The notes: a model not told the origin generated them from the sequence alone. 64,000 nt of DNA from Syncephalastrum monosporum B8922 (GCA_000697355.1 JNEN01000882.1:124001-188000); one strand, 5' to 3'. Shown: positions 10,601 to 23,198, numbered from the stretch's first letter. Made by a program: numbers and translations.

Positions 10601-13600
10601 GTGTCCTGAAGACCCTGCGTATGAGCTAATTCAGCCGCAAAAAGCATCAGTCGTCCTGCTGCGCTAAGGCCGTAGACATCGTAGGAAACAGGTGCAAGTT
10701 CATCATTTTCGACGAAGGGTCCTTGGACAAGGCATGCCATAGGATCATGAATTGTCAAGGACAGTACATCCAAAGAAGGTTGAGCGAGTGAAGACGAGAT
10801 ATTCTGCCATTCTTCTTTCGATCCGAGCAATTCGGAGACAAGAGCCTGACGTTTGTGGATGTGCTGCTCGCCACAGAAGCTATCGAGAAGCGTGGCTACT
10901 CGATGCACCGAGGTAGACGGACTATAAATAAGGCCATTATATAACCATCCTAGCCTTTTTTTTTTCTGCGTATTACCTAACAGGGCTCTTCACGTCCGTG
11001 ATGGTCAATTTGACGTGTTGCAAAAGAGGACGCAACATATTTTCGGATTGAGCTTCCGTTTTTTGTCGAATGATAGAGTCCCAGAGCATGGTCACAGCCT
11101 CCGTTGCCTCAGAAGGCACGGATGCTTTGTCAAAGAGAACGCCCACAAGGCCCTTCTCTGCAAGATAGTCAATCACCGGGCCAGAGGTTTCGTCATTGAT
11201 TAGCTTTTGCAAAGTAGCCAGAGCCGACGAAACGTCTGTGCTCTTCAGCTGTTCGCCAAAGCGGGTGAAGATACGTCCAACGATGTCATCCGAGAGGATA
11301 CCCTTGGCTAATAAAGCTATGAGTATAGCTGTCATAATAAGTGAATGTTTGGCTTACTAAAGTATACTTGTAGACCGGTATATACCAGGTCATCGCTCGC
11401 TGCTGAAGACTGCAGAGCATAGTGCTCGAATAAGTTGTCGAGATGCTCATGGCGGAACACAGTGCTTTCGAGTTGATGAATCTACAGACCGGCGCTAAAT
11501 GTTACTCATCGAACGTCGTACTAACATGTGAGAAGATTGATTGTACCTGATCAAGGCACAGCACTAGAATCTGCTGTTCACGCTGACCCTTCTCTTGTTC
11601 TTTCAGCTTGTTGAGCAGCATATTCCAAAGCTCCTTGGCGACACTGTCATCTGGTATTCTTGCAATGATACCAAGGTAGAAGGAAACCAGGTTCTTCAAA
11701 GTTTCTTCTGGCATCTCCCACATCAGCGGTAACAAAGCTTTGGCTCTATCATTGATTTCCTTTTCTTAAGGTATCAGTGTTTTGTTCTTCATCTCAACGA
11801 TACGGATCCTTTCTTTTTTATTTACCTTGGTGTCGCTTTGCAGGATACGTCCCGTAAAAAAGACGAGCAAGTCGACCGCCATTCCTAGCAAAGCATTGGC
11901 TTTATCTAAGGATACAGGTCAGTGCTTTCCTGTGATCCCCATTCTTCCGCGATGTATACCTTTGTAGACAAGAGCCGAACCCAAGGCTGCCAGCAGCATC
12001 CGGTGTGCCCATTCTACTACGTCTTCGTGTCCCGCCTTCTCGGACGCCAGAGCGATCACAAGCTGGACAGCATTTCGAGAGAACACGACCATGTCAACAG
12101 CCCTTCGGTCCATGGAGCAGTCGATGGTCGTCTGAACAAGCATATGGTCGAGCTTTGTCCATAAAGGTGATGCCGTTTCTGACCATGCTATTAGCCCAAC
12201 TTGTTATATATGCGTTCAAAATTTACCCTTCATCTGGGAAAGACTGCCAAGCTTCGATAGGTGGTTCGCCAGCAGCTGAGCTTGATCTGTCATCAACTTC
12301 TCGTTTTGGCGAACAAGGTAAGCTTTAACAAGGTCACCCAGAACATCGACCACAAGATAATTGGCGATCAGGGACGACTCTTCTGTACCCAAATTACTGG
12401 CAAGCAAGCGTCAGTATTGAGCTATATCACCCCACTTGGTGCGTGCCTACCTCTGAGTGACTGCACAGTAGATGGCGCACTCTGCATACGCATTGGTAAA
12501 AACATGGGCATTGGTGCGATCGACCTTGTCCGTGGAAAGACCCTTCCAGAAACTGGGGAACGCCTCCTGATAGAACTTGATGCTATGCGAGATCTGCCTC
12601 TTCATGTAAGTCGCGGACCTTTGTTCTTCTAGGCAGAACTCACCTCAGAAGGCAGATTGGCAAACAAGACCAAGAGACCTGGGTAACCCACGCTGACAGC
12701 GCCATTCAGTCCGTTTTTGAGGAGGGCACAGAGCTTAGGGAGTGCCGGTTTCTTCCTGGCAATAATCATCCAAGATTCGGGGTATTCTGTAGAAGTGTCG
12801 TAAGCATAAATATTAACGAATAAGACAAGAGGAAAGTAACGTACGCTTGGTCATAAGGAGAATGGCGTCCCACAAATCAGAGAAAGTAGTGGGTTCTTTT
12901 TCACTAAAGAAAGCAGCAAAGAGAGGCGGACACACGGTGTCCAGATAACGAGACAAGAGATCTGTCCAGCGAACCAGAAGCGATTTCGTAAAGTGGTAAA
13001 GCGATTTACGGATCAAAGGTTGCTCGTGCGAGACAAATTTCCAGAGACGTGGGCTTTGCATCAAAGCGTCATAGTCATCTTGGCACTTTTCTCGGTCTTC
13101 TAAGGCAAGCATATCTATCACCGGCAGTGTGAGAAAGGGAGCGCATGGCTTGACGTGCAGAAAACATACCCAAAAGATAGCACAGACAATAGAAACACGC
13201 GGATATCACACGCGCGAACTTGGCCTCCATCTCTTCCTTGGTTACGTAGCGTGGATCGCCTACGGCCCCAGCGTCAGTGTAAGCATTCTACCCGAGATGC
13301 AATGCTCTTACTTAGCGTTTCCGGCTCCTTGGAAAGCAAGATCTCTGACATATACTCAAGGATTTCCTTTTGACAGAATTGCAAGACACCGAGGCGCTTG
13401 TCTTCTGAAAAAGCATGGCAGAAACTCTGGTGAGCCATGCGCGCGACGTCCCTGCTCTGATCAAACTGAGAGATCATCCACGCGCCAATGAGTTCTTTCA
13501 GATGAGGTGCGAGCTTCTTTTTCGCATGGCGAGCCAAAAGATCATGGACGCTGTTGGCGGCCAGTCGAACGCGGCGGTCAACCTCGATGGTTAATTTCAC

Positions 13601-14114
13601 ATAGGACCGCGCCTAAATACGGATGCATTGACCAGGTCAGTCGAGAGTCATAGGCATAGTCTTCTTTACTATATATATAAACTCACCCACAAAGGAATGA
13701 CGGACGCGATCGCAGCCGTGTTGGCAGTGAGATAGGGTTCGAGATCTTCAAGTGCCTTGAGTTTGGTGACAGCGTCGCGTTTTGCCAGTTTTCTGAAGAT
13801 GACAACAAGATCGGGGTCGAGGTGCGCGTCGTCTGGCATGGGCGAGGCAGCAGCAGAAGTCGCCGAAGACGGGATACCCATCATGGACGGTGCAGCAAAC
13901 TGAGCAAACCCGCCCAGCTGCCCAAAGTCGAGGGCTTGCCCGCTGCTCGACGACGCTTCGGCAGCACGACTGCAGACGGAATGCGTGGGCAATCAAGTGG
14001 TCAGTTGCGACAGTAACGCGAGGATCTCGGAAGGAGATATTAAGAAATGAAATACCTGCTGCTCGCAGCCTTCATGTTGCCCTTGACTCTTGCTTGCTTG
14101 GGTGGTTTTCCCAT
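7687..14114 (-). CDS. LTN1: Listerin, RING E3 ubiquitin ligase of ribosome-associated quality control
   Basis: A long intron-rich gene of roughly two dozen exons, encoding about 1,650 aa. The first exon (from 14114) encodes MGKPPKQARVKGNMKAAS, followed by SRAAEASSSSGQALDFGQLG and the family hallmark FRKLAKRDAVTKLKALEDL. Typical listerins start the same way, and this fixes the start. The middle is HEAT/ARM-like helical repeat sequence without other domains. The last exon (8220-7687) holds the C-terminal RWD-like part and the RING-CH finger, with cysteines in CTICY, CRTCKNKFHASCLYKWF and CPLC, ending RTVF. Known role: it ubiquitinates nascent chains stalled on 60S subunits together with Rqc2. 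Some internal exon edges are approximate, and I saw no break in the frame at the exons checked. Confidence 0.9.
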
Positions 14115-15571
14115 GGCGATTCGCGATAAAGACAGACAAAGAAGTCTGAGCTCTGCTTTTTCTGCGCGCCTTCTCCGACGTTGGGGATTGCTGCGACAGG
14201 CAGAATAATTTCAGCCAACGTCATCCCCTTGAACCCGCTCGAATACAATCCAGAACTCTTATGCCTTCGTAACGCGATGGCCCAGCATCACACCCAGCCA
14301 CATATCCATCCTTTCTAGGATTTACGAAGCAATGACTCGTTTGCTCCACCACTAATTGACTGAAAGAGAACCCATCGCTTATATCCAACGACTGCTGCCT
14401 GGCTTGAATGCTCCCACAGCAGTTTGCCTGTCAAAGTTTTGTAAAATAGCACCGACTTTGACAAGCAGCAAAGCTCGGCCTAGTACTCGAACCAACATCT
14501 TCTCTGACAAGCCAGTCCTGAACACCATCACAGACATGTCATAAGCGTCACAAGTAGAGAGAGAGAGAGAGTATGGCCGCTGGAGTGAATTATACTGAAT
14601 TGAGTGATATTTGTACATAACCTATGAAATTCTTGCTCACTGATTGCAGTAATAAAAGCAAAGCCTTTAAAGTTAAATTACGCATAAGATATGAGACCTT
14701 GGATGACCGTGCTTATAGCTTACTTTGCGCTTGTATGTTTATATAACCTTACAGTATGTTTAACTGCAGTAGTGCTGGCAATATGCAAATTTATAGGTCA
14801 AAATGAAGGATTACGTGCGACCATGCATATGTACGTGCAATACACGTTTCCATTTGACTTCTTTCATTAACTTATTACCTTATATCGGAAAAAAAATGAT
14901 TTGCTTTAACCTGATGTATTTTACTCTAGTACATCATCTCTCCCGTACCCGTATCTGAAACTTGTAGCAGATAGCATCACCTGCGCACGTATTGACGTGA
15001 TGTTAGTTGTAATCTACATCTTGATCTGCCGCTGCAATATCAGCGGTGTTGACGTATCGATAGTGGAATAAGAAAGTTTAATCATGCCATCCATTGATAC
15101 CCAGTCTCGAGCACGCGGTATGAGCACTGTACTAATACTTATACTAGTAAGGTACGTTCAATTGGACCTGGTTGCCTGAGACATACCAATACATTATACA
15201 GATAATATGGTAGACCTGAAATAGAAGTCCCGGGAATACCCTCCAAGTGCGCATGATGTATGAATGTAAAGGCAACCCAGCATGTGTCACAAGTCAGGAT
15301 CTTTACATTCAGTAACACGAAATAAAACCAGATTATGTCCAGTGTGTTATTGCAGAAAATAGAGTGGTGAAACGCAACACGAGGGTTCATGCGGAATTGA
15401 GGAAACAATAGAGCAAGACTAAAAAAAAAGAGAGAGAGATGACTTTATGACAGAATAGAGTAAAGATGAAGTGAGGGGGGGGTATGCAAAAAGGTGACAT
15501 TACTTTTTAAAACTATCTACTAAAGTATGTATGTAACGTAAGGGAGGAGAATAAAGGAATGCGAAGGATGA
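14115..15571. other. Intergenic, no gene seen
   Basis: Upstream flank of LTN1 and 3' flank of the CLIP-like gene. AT-rich, with a short (GA)n run at about 14556-14571 and another near 15430. No supported coding or RNA gene. Confidence 0.5.
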
Positions 15572-17661
15572 TCAGAAAACCTCGTTGGGACGAGGAAGTG
15601 GCAGCTTGGGGGGAGGTACGGGTGGTTCGAATAAGGATGTGCAGCTCATGAGGTCGTGGCCGGCCACGTTGCATATCTCACAAAAAGGCTCAATCATATC
15701 GTCGTTTTCTCTCGCAATGGTTGCCAGTGGTGCGCTGGCCGTGCTCATGCCAGCCAATTTCCGGGCAGGACGATGGCGACGAGATAGGAGACGTTTGACG
15801 GCGCGTCGCTCGGATTCGAGCGCCTCGAGCAGGTCGGCCTCCTTGAAAATTTTGGATTCGATCAAGCTCTCCAGCTCGCTGATATCGCAGTTGAGGGTAT
15901 TGATCTGACGTCGATGTTCTTTGTCCTGCTGCGCTGCCTGGTCCCGCCATCGCTGCGCCTCCTGTTGGCTTTCTGCAAGCTGGCGCCGCAGTACCATGAG
16001 ATCAGGGGTAGGAGGCACGGAATTCAGACTTGGCACAGGATGGGGTGGCAGCTCTTTGAGCCGGTTCCGTAGGTTCTGATTTTCCGCTTCCAGCAGCCGA
16101 ATTCGCTCTCGGGCAGCTGTGTCTTGTATAGAGGATGTGTTATGCATTTGGATTGTTTGCTGTTGGGATTGGATCGTGGCTTCAAGGGAGGCAACCTTAT
16201 CTTGAAGTGTGTGTGTCGTCGCTTCATGCGCTTCTCGTTCCTGCGCGAGAGCCTCTTCGGCCGAGGCCAGCTGCCTTTCCATGTGCTCAAGGTTTTTCTG
16301 CCAAGCCAGTTTGAAGGTTTCCATCTGCTGCTCCATGTCAGCCTGTCGCGTGTCTTCTTTGTCGGCTTTTTCCTTAAGGGTATGGATAGTCGCTTGTAAT
16401 TCTTCCTCTCGTGCGGTGAACGTGTCTTGCAGCGCAAGACGTTCTGCACGTTCTGTATCTCGTGCTGTGGTAAGCGCATCGCGTTCTGTCTCGAGTGCGG
16501 TGATACGTGCATGTGTGCCGGCTAGTTTTGCTGTCTGCTTCTTCATCTCGGTTTCGTGACGCTGCATCTCCTTTTCGTAAAGCTCGATGGACTCCATACC
16601 GGCGCGCTTCAGGTCGTCGATGGTCTGTTCGAGGGAGTTGATTTTCTGCCTGTAGTTATTGATGGCTTCCATTTTACTGGACAGATGATCGGTCGTTTCA
16701 GCCAGTTGGCGGTTCACGAGGTCAATTTCCCTACGGTGGGAAGACTCGCGCTCGGCATATTGGCGGGATGCGTTGGTACATCCAAGGCAGCGGTCGTCTG
16801 TCGACGATGTTGGCGGGGACGCATCATAAGGGTGAGTCATGCCAAGAACGAGGGTGGGCGTCATTTCGGGTGACGGGATGCCTGTTTCTCGTGCGACCGG
16901 TGCCACCAAGGCCGCAGGCGGATCTGGATGGGCCTTGGAGGGCGTCGACGCTTTCCTCCTCTCGGGCACGGACGCTTCGGATCCTTTTCGTGCGTAACGT
17001 GAGGTGACAATAGATGGGCGTGGAGACCGATCCTTTTGTTGCGGAGACTGCTTTTTGGTATCCAAGAACGTGATCTTGGAGGACAGCACGAATATGCCCG
17101 TTTTTGCAGGACAATCGAAATAGCGCACACTAACAAGGTAAGAATGGATTAGAAAAATCAGATGATAAGACTTGGGAAAAGGGAGCCTAAATTGCTATTT
17201 CAGTTTTACCCATTCACAGAGCCATCATTTTTGCCCGTGCCGGGTGTATGAAGTTCAATGCCAGCCCAGATGCCGTCCTTAAATTGGGTGCTGCCATAGT
17301 AACGGAGTGTGCCTGACAGCCCAAGTGATTCGACAGCGACGTGTTGGCCGATACGAGAATTTTTGAGTTTGCCGTGCACGGGAGAGACAGGCGTGATGGA
17401 TGTGCGGGGGGTGGTAATGGTCGTCTGAGTTGAGCAAGACGAGGCAAGCGAGAAACGTGGTGCTGACAGAGGCGACTCCATTTCGTCACCAGAATCGGGT
17501 GAATCAAGGCGTTTCGTGCGCAATGGACCGATGCGCGTAGACGATTTGGAATGAGAGAGGGCGTTGGGGTGTTGGTGAGCGTTTCGCAAAGCGTCAGCGG
17601 AAGCTTGGCGAGCGAGACGTGAACGAGCAGTGATAGAACTGCCCTCACGTAGTCTTGACAT
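15572..17661 (-). CDS. CAP-Gly / coiled-coil microtubule plus-end protein (CLIP-170 family)
   Basis: Exons 17661-17210 and 17129-15572 join in frame (GTG AAT GG|T GTG) to 669 aa. After a Ser/Arg-rich N-terminus, the CAP-Gly domain lies at about residues 104-170: GLSGTLRYYGSTQFKDGIWA, then the signature GKNDGSVNG that binds EEY/F tails. A Ser/Pro-rich linker follows, then about 330 residues of coiled coil rich in Glu, Gln and Leu (about 250-600). Near the C-terminus FCEICNVAGHDLMSC is a CCHC zinc knuckle as in CLIP-170, Bik1 and Tip1. Expected role: tracking growing microtubule ends and linking to dynein/dynactin or the cortex. The intron splits the CAP-Gly domain. Confidence 0.9.
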
Positions 17662-18964
17662 GAAAAGTGGATGAGATTGGAAAGATAGGAGAATGGGGAA
17701 GCATGAAGAGGAAAAGCTCCTAGAAGAGAGAGGACGATCACCCTAGAAATAGGCTTGCTGTCATATAAGACTCGCAGTGTGTCGCTGTGCACTGGATAAT
17801 GGCTGTCTGTGTCACATTGGAAGGCATTTTGGGTGCATGTCCCAAATCTCCCAGGAGCACGACAGCCCATCACGAAATCTGAGCAAATTTGGAAACCTGC
17901 ATGCGCTTTCGGCAGTCTTCCTCATTTGGTTCTGCATCTCCTTCCTCAAACCCCTCACCCCCAATCAGTTGATGCTATTAGAATACTTATTTTAGGCCTG
18001 ATATGCAAGAAAATAGAATAGTCCTCTTCTACATCTATCTCGACTGGAAGATCACCTAATATCAAACGGAAAGACGTAGATAAGGCGAAAATGCTAAAAG
18101 GAAATAAATACTCAGTAACAGTAGGTTAGGGTTCATTCTGCTGGACTCGTGACAGGAAGCTGCTTTTCGAATGGTAGGAACGGAGTGGACCACTTTGTGC
18201 GACAGCTACGATCGACGTAGTAAAGTAAAGGGTGCAGCATGACTCGTACAAGTAGTAAAAGTGCACATACAGATTCAAATGCATAATGGGATGTGGACTG
18301 AATCGGGAGAAAGCAAATCCGGCTGAATTTACGCTGCAGTTGCACACACACACACACGTACACATACACATACACGCACACACATATATATATGTATTCT
18401 GCAGTGATGCATGCAAAGTAGAAAGTGTTTCCCCTCAGATTATTTTTTCCCATCGTAAGTCACGTACACACACACACACAACACTACTTTACTTATCGGT
18501 GAGAACATGACGACATAAAAATGCAGTCCGCTACCGAACCAATGAGAATCATTTTCGAGTTTGGTAGAACGAAACAAGGCAATGTCTGAGAGAGAAAAAG
18601 GGTTTTTATTTTGGGCCCCGGCTCCGGTTTTTCTTTCTTTCCTTTCAGAAAACATATGCTCATATAGTCAAAGTACACAACACTCCAAGTTCATCTCATC
18701 TCCCAACACTTCTCTTCTTTGTCGCAAATCTCATTTCACCTTTTCATCCTCTTTATCGCCCTTCTTTTTCTCCCTCTTTTCGTTCTACTCTCTATATCTT
18801 TTCTTTTCTTTTCTTTTCTTTTCCTTTTTCTTCCCTTTCTACTATACATATTTTGTTTTTGAAACACAACCAGCCACTACGCTATACAACACCCTCTCTC
18901 CCACACCAGCGCAACCCTTTCTTCCTTCTTATATCTGTTTGTCACTTATAGTAACTCATCGACA
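17662..18964. other. Intergenic with pyrimidine-rich leader
   Basis: Divergent promoter region of the CLIP-like gene (-) and the PNRC/Edc1-like gene (+). It contains CA/TA microsatellites (18341-18395) and a CA run near 18467. From about 18660 to 18964 it is a strongly C/T-rich leader with (TTTTC)n at about 18800-18825. No gene is supported. Confidence 0.55.
18341..18395. repeat. CA/TA microsatellite
   Basis: Alternating (CA)n, GTACA, (TACACA)n and (TA)n dinucleotide sequence. A second short (CA)n lies near 18467-18481. Confidence 0.8.
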
Positions 18965-20092
18965 ATGACCTTCCCTGCTGCTGTAACATCACGATCCACT
19001 CAGCTCGGCTCCAGACAGCCGAGCCATCCAAAGCAGCTGTCTACCAAGAAATCGGCTTCCCAACCCAAGTCTCACTCGTCGTCGGCTGGTCCTGCCAAGC
19101 AATCCCAGCCCCGGAAGAAACAGACCAAACCCTCCAAGGCCTCGACCGCCGAAGCCGAATCCAAGGATAAGGACATTGTCAAGAAGCTCCAGCAGGCTGC
19201 AGCGCATGCCAACAAGCAACAACAACAGCACCACAATCAGAAGTCTGCGCAGCTGAACTCGAAGCACCAGCAGCAGCGCCGCCCCCCGCAGGTGATGCCC
19301 GCCAAGGCCCGTCGTGCTGAACGACGAAGAGACATTGCGTCCATGACCGACGCTCTGCAGTCTTCTCAAGCTGATCTTGAGCTGAGCACCAGCCCGTCCA
19401 ACTCGAGCGAGTCCTCCGATGATTCGGATGCGACCAAGAAGGCTTCTTCTCGGCGCAAGCGCAATGCCAACCAGAGCAGCGCGAAGCCGCAGCAATCTCA
19501 GCGCCTGTCGTCTGCTTCCTCTTCCTCCTCTTCCTCTTCCTCCTCCAACACCGCTCATACGCTCCCCATGGCCAAGCCCGGTCCAGCTGCCTTCCCTCCA
19601 CTTAACAAGAAGAGGTATACTTTCTTACCGTCTTCTTCCTAATTACTTGCTCATTGCTTTTTCTTCTTGTCTTTGTCTCTGAACAGATCGGATGCCGTGC
19701 GTAAGCCAGTCTATGCCGGCCCTACTTTCAACAACGCACCGGCCCCCAGCGCCATCCCTCTACCGGCGTTTTCGGAGCAAGAGGAGGTCTTTGCTATGGA
19801 CGAACAGCTCTCTTTCCAACAGCAGTCGCAGGAGATTATGAACCTCCTCGCCCCTCGCCGTCCTCAGCAGCTGCACCACCACCACCACCATCATCAACAT
19901 CATCAACAGCTGCAGCAACACCACCAACCGCACTTCTCGCATCCTCATCCTCAGCAGCAGCAGCAGCAACAGCACTTTGAGCTGCCTCAGCGCATGTCCA
20001 CTGGTTATTCTCCTACGTCTTATAACCATCACGACCATGCCCTTTCCGAGATCCAACGCGGACTTCGGTCTGTCCTCAAGATCGAGGCCTAA
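18965..20092 (+). CDS. PNRC/Edc1-like mRNA decapping activator
   Basis: Exons 18965-19614 and 19687-20092 join in frame (AAG AAG AG|A TCG) to 351 aa. The protein is basic, low complexity and probably disordered, with Ser, Gln, Lys and His runs. Just after the splice junction is the motif YAGPTFNNAPAPSAIPLPAF (about residues 225-244). It matches the PNRC/Edc1 short linear motif YAG-x-F...PxPxxLPxPxF that binds the Dcp1 EVH1 domain and stimulates Dcp2. Then come EEVFAMDEQLSFQQQSQEIM and a His/Gln-rich stretch. RRAERRRDIASM (about 116-127) is a basic segment that could bind RNA. The family call rests on the linear motif, not on global similarity. Confidence 0.72.
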
Positions 20093-22091
20093 CCCACCTC
20101 TTTCTTCTGCTCCACATCTTCCACTTTTCCCAGTGCGGTATTTGTTTTTGTCGTTTCTTTTTTCCTTTCTTTTCTTCCCATTGCTCTTTCACGCTTTGCA
20201 CACACGATACCTCAACCATCTCCTCTTCTTTTCTTCTCTTGTAAAAATTTATCCGGGTCTTCGATTGCGGTTTCATGTTGTGAAGCTTTTCTTATTCTTT
20301 TTTTCCTTCCTCTTTTGCACAAACGCCCTTTGTATCATACTCCCCTCTTCCCTTCAAACCCGCTTCCCCTTTTTATTATTTTTTTTCTTGTTTTTTTTTC
20401 CTTGGTCGTGGAACCGCTCCCATCCTTTATATGTTTTGGATGTCCACGAGCCAAGCGATACTCTTTTTTGTCATTTGCGATCAAAAGGACGGACGAACAA
20501 ACGAACGAATCAACGAACGAACGCACGCAAAAAGGACAAGGTGTCTTTGTTGCAAGCAAACCAGTATACAGCTATACGAAAACAAACAACTCAATTTATC
20601 TCCTACTCACAAGCACTCGCTGTCACGCACACACACACACTCATACACCCTCGCGCCCTCTCTTTCCCTTTCGCACCTACACACTACTTCCCTTCCAACC
20701 CTTGGCCCCCGTCCCCCTTCCCTCTCAGTGCCGTTCGGAGATCCTCACTCTCCAGACCTGCACACGTACACACCCACTTGCCCCTCTTGCCCTCTTCCCC
20801 TTCCCCCATCCACACCTTCTAAAAATGAAAAAAAAAAAAGTAATAAAAAAATCCCTTTCCCCTTCCCCCCTAATCTACGTTGGATGCCAATGACGGCTGA
20901 AGGGGAAAACAGCATGCAGCTGTACCCGGTTTCTGGATTTCGCGAGCACCGGTCGTACGAGACAACGGTGTGTCTTCAGACGAAACAGTCGAAACGTCTG
21001 TTAATTGAGGAGCCGATCCTAGTGTCCTGTGATGGGCGTTTCAGCCGACATCCTTCCCTTTTCGATAATATCCATGCAGGTCCGGACCTCTCCAGTCTGT
21101 TTTGACATGTCTTCTTTTGTCTAAAGTCTTCTCTTATTTTCGTTTCTGTCTACGCTGTATTTGGTGCATTTGTGTACCGCTGTGGCGCATTTCATGGGCC
21201 CAAACATGCAAGCCTTCTATATACGTAACACAGCCACTCACAAAAGTTTGGCCTTCAACAAAGCCTCTGGTCATCCTATCTCACTACTGTCTGTATCATT
21301 TTACGCACAGGGGATCGGAGTAACTTTTTTTTGGGCTCATTTCAAAGAAAAGCTCCCAGTTTAAACAGCAATTTGATATCTACTTGAAACGTTCGGCTAA
21401 GCTGTTGCACGATACAAAACAGGGCGATCTTCAGACTTCAGACGAGAGACCAACGAGTAGTGTGAGCAACTTGTTTTACTGTCTCATGCATCTGATGTTT
21501 CCGCATCTACTCTCATTTTCCAGGATGCATATCTTATTGAGTCATATCATAGCATGACGGAACGCATGTAATGGACACGTTCGAATAAACAAACAAAACG
21601 GTATATATATGTGTGTATGCTACGGCGCAGTCAAAAGGAAACAAAAACCCGTCTGGCTGCGTCATAATGTCTGCTGCATGGCTCCAACAGATTCGATCGA
21701 ACGCACCTCGGTTACGTTGCCGTATCACCTGCCCACGTTGTATAAAAGTATGTGTGCTAGGCTGCACACCGTGCTACTCGCTCCGTCCAGGACGTCACCT
21801 ACGGGTTGTTATTTAGGAAGTCGGGCAGATCTTCTTTATCTATTCATCTGGAGAGGTGTGGCCTATATTAAGCTGAATCCTGTATATGTGTGTGCAATGC
21901 TTCTGTAGGCAAAAAATGGCTGCCTACAACTTACCCATACTTCGTTCGTCTTATTGTTGCACTTTCCTCTAATGCATGTGGAGGCCTGGCAGATGTAGTC
22001 CGACCGAGTAGTTTTGATTTTTATAATTTTGAATCCCCGAGACTTTTTGGGTGCGTCCTTGCGTACTCAGTAAGCTTCCTCTTTCCCTACA
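20093..22091. other. Long C/T-rich 3' flank, then RPS3 promoter
   Basis: From 20093 to about 20880 the plus strand is very pyrimidine-rich (a probable long 3' UTR), with a GAAC-type tetranucleotide repeat near 20488-20528 and a short CA run near 20630. A 73-codon frame at about 20887-21105 is open but has no recognised motif. The rest, to 22091, is the RPS3 upstream region, with a TATAAAAG at about 21740. No gene is supported. Confidence 0.5.
20488..20528. repeat. Degenerate GAAC tetranucleotide repeat
   Basis: About nine imperfect copies of (A/G)ACGAAC-type units in the presumed 3' UTR of the decapping activator. Confidence 0.65.
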
Positions 22092-23198
22092 ATGGCTTCT
22101 CAGGCAGCTCAGATCTCCAAGAAGAGAAAGGTAGAGACATACGATCATGACGGATGACTGCGCAGTGGATGGATGGATTCAAGAGGACGTGGATGGATCG
22201 ATCTGGATACCTTACAACAGGAAAAAAAAAAAAGACAACTTGGCAATCACCATGGGGTTGGGGCATGGCATGGACAACATTACTAACGTCAGTTCCAATC
22301 TTTTGTATTTGCCCTCTCTCCTCTGTTTCGGTGCCTCTCTCTCTCTCCTCTTTTTTTTGCATGGACCCTTAGTTCGTAAGTACAGACAGAATGAACCTTG
22401 TTCAGGGTGACGTATGAATGGGTGGCTAACGATTGGGCATGATCAGGTCGCTGACGGTGTCTTCTACGCCGAACTCAACGAGTTCCTGACCCGTGAGCTC
22501 GCCGAGGATGGCTACGCCGGTGTCGAAGTCCGCGTCACCCCCGCCCGCACCGAGTACGTGAAGAAGATAAAAATGGGGGCAAAAAGAAGCAGCCATTAAC
22601 TCATTGATTTGAATGTAGAATCATCATCCGTGCCACCCACACCCAGAACGTGTTGGGTGAGAAGGGCCGCCGCATTCGCGAGCTGACCACCCTTGTCCAG
22701 AAGCGTTTCCGCTTCCCCGAGAACACCGTCGAGCTCTATGCCGAGCGTGTCCAGAACCGTGGTCTGTGTGCCATTGCCCAGGCCGAGTCCGTCAAGTTCA
22801 AGCTTCTGAACGGTCTGGCTGTCCGCCGTGCCTGCTACGGTGTCGTCCGCTTCGTTATGGAGTCCGGCGCCAAGGGCTGCGAGGTTGTCGTGTCTGGTAA
22901 GCTCCGTGCTGCCCGTGCCAAGGCCATGAAGTTCGGCGACGGCTTCATGATCCACTCCGGTAACCCTGCCCGTGACTTCATCGTCACCGCCACCCGCCAC
23001 GTTCTCCTGCGCCAGGGTGTCCTCGGTATCAAGGTCAAGATCATGCTTGACAACGATCCCTCCGGTCGCCAGGGCCCCAAGGCTCCTCTGCCCGATGTCA
23101 TCACCATCCTTGAGCCCAAGGACGAGGCCCCCGTCACCGAGCCCGTCTCCCAGGACTTCCGCCCGGCTGCCGCCGCCCCCGAGCCTGTTGAGGCTTAA
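22092..23198 (+). CDS. RPS3: 40S ribosomal protein uS3
   Basis: Exons 22092-22130, 22373-22375, 22447-22553 and 22619-23198 give 242 aa, the usual eukaryotic length. The conserved start (QISKKRK F VADGVF) needs a Phe encoded by the 3-nt exon TTC, which sits between an acceptor (polypyrimidine then CTTAG) and a consensus GTAAGT donor. The KH type 2 domain follows ([40 protein letters not shown] with the invariant [10 protein letters not shown]). The C-terminal S3 domain includes [20 protein letters not shown]. It sits at the mRNA entry of the small subunit. Codon use is strongly biased toward C-ending codons, as expected of a highly expressed gene. Its stop is 32 bp from the MSH3 stop on the other strand. 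Confidence 0.97.

Noticed and set aside
18341..18395. CRISPR-like or satellite array
   Set aside because: It is a simple dinucleotide microsatellite with no unit longer than a few bases and no spacers.
18989..19558. 189-codon Leu/Arg/Gly-rich minus-strand frame
   Set aside because: Antisense shadow of the Ser/Gln/Lys-rich decapping activator; composition follows from the complementary codons.
20887..21105. 73-codon plus-strand frame after the decapping activator
   Set aside because: Open but without a recognised motif, splice support or codon bias like that of neighbouring genes. It lies in the presumed 3' flank.
22131..22372. snoRNA inside the long first intron of RPS3
   Set aside because: Host genes of this class often carry intronic snoRNAs, but I found no credible C/D box pair or H/ACA layout.
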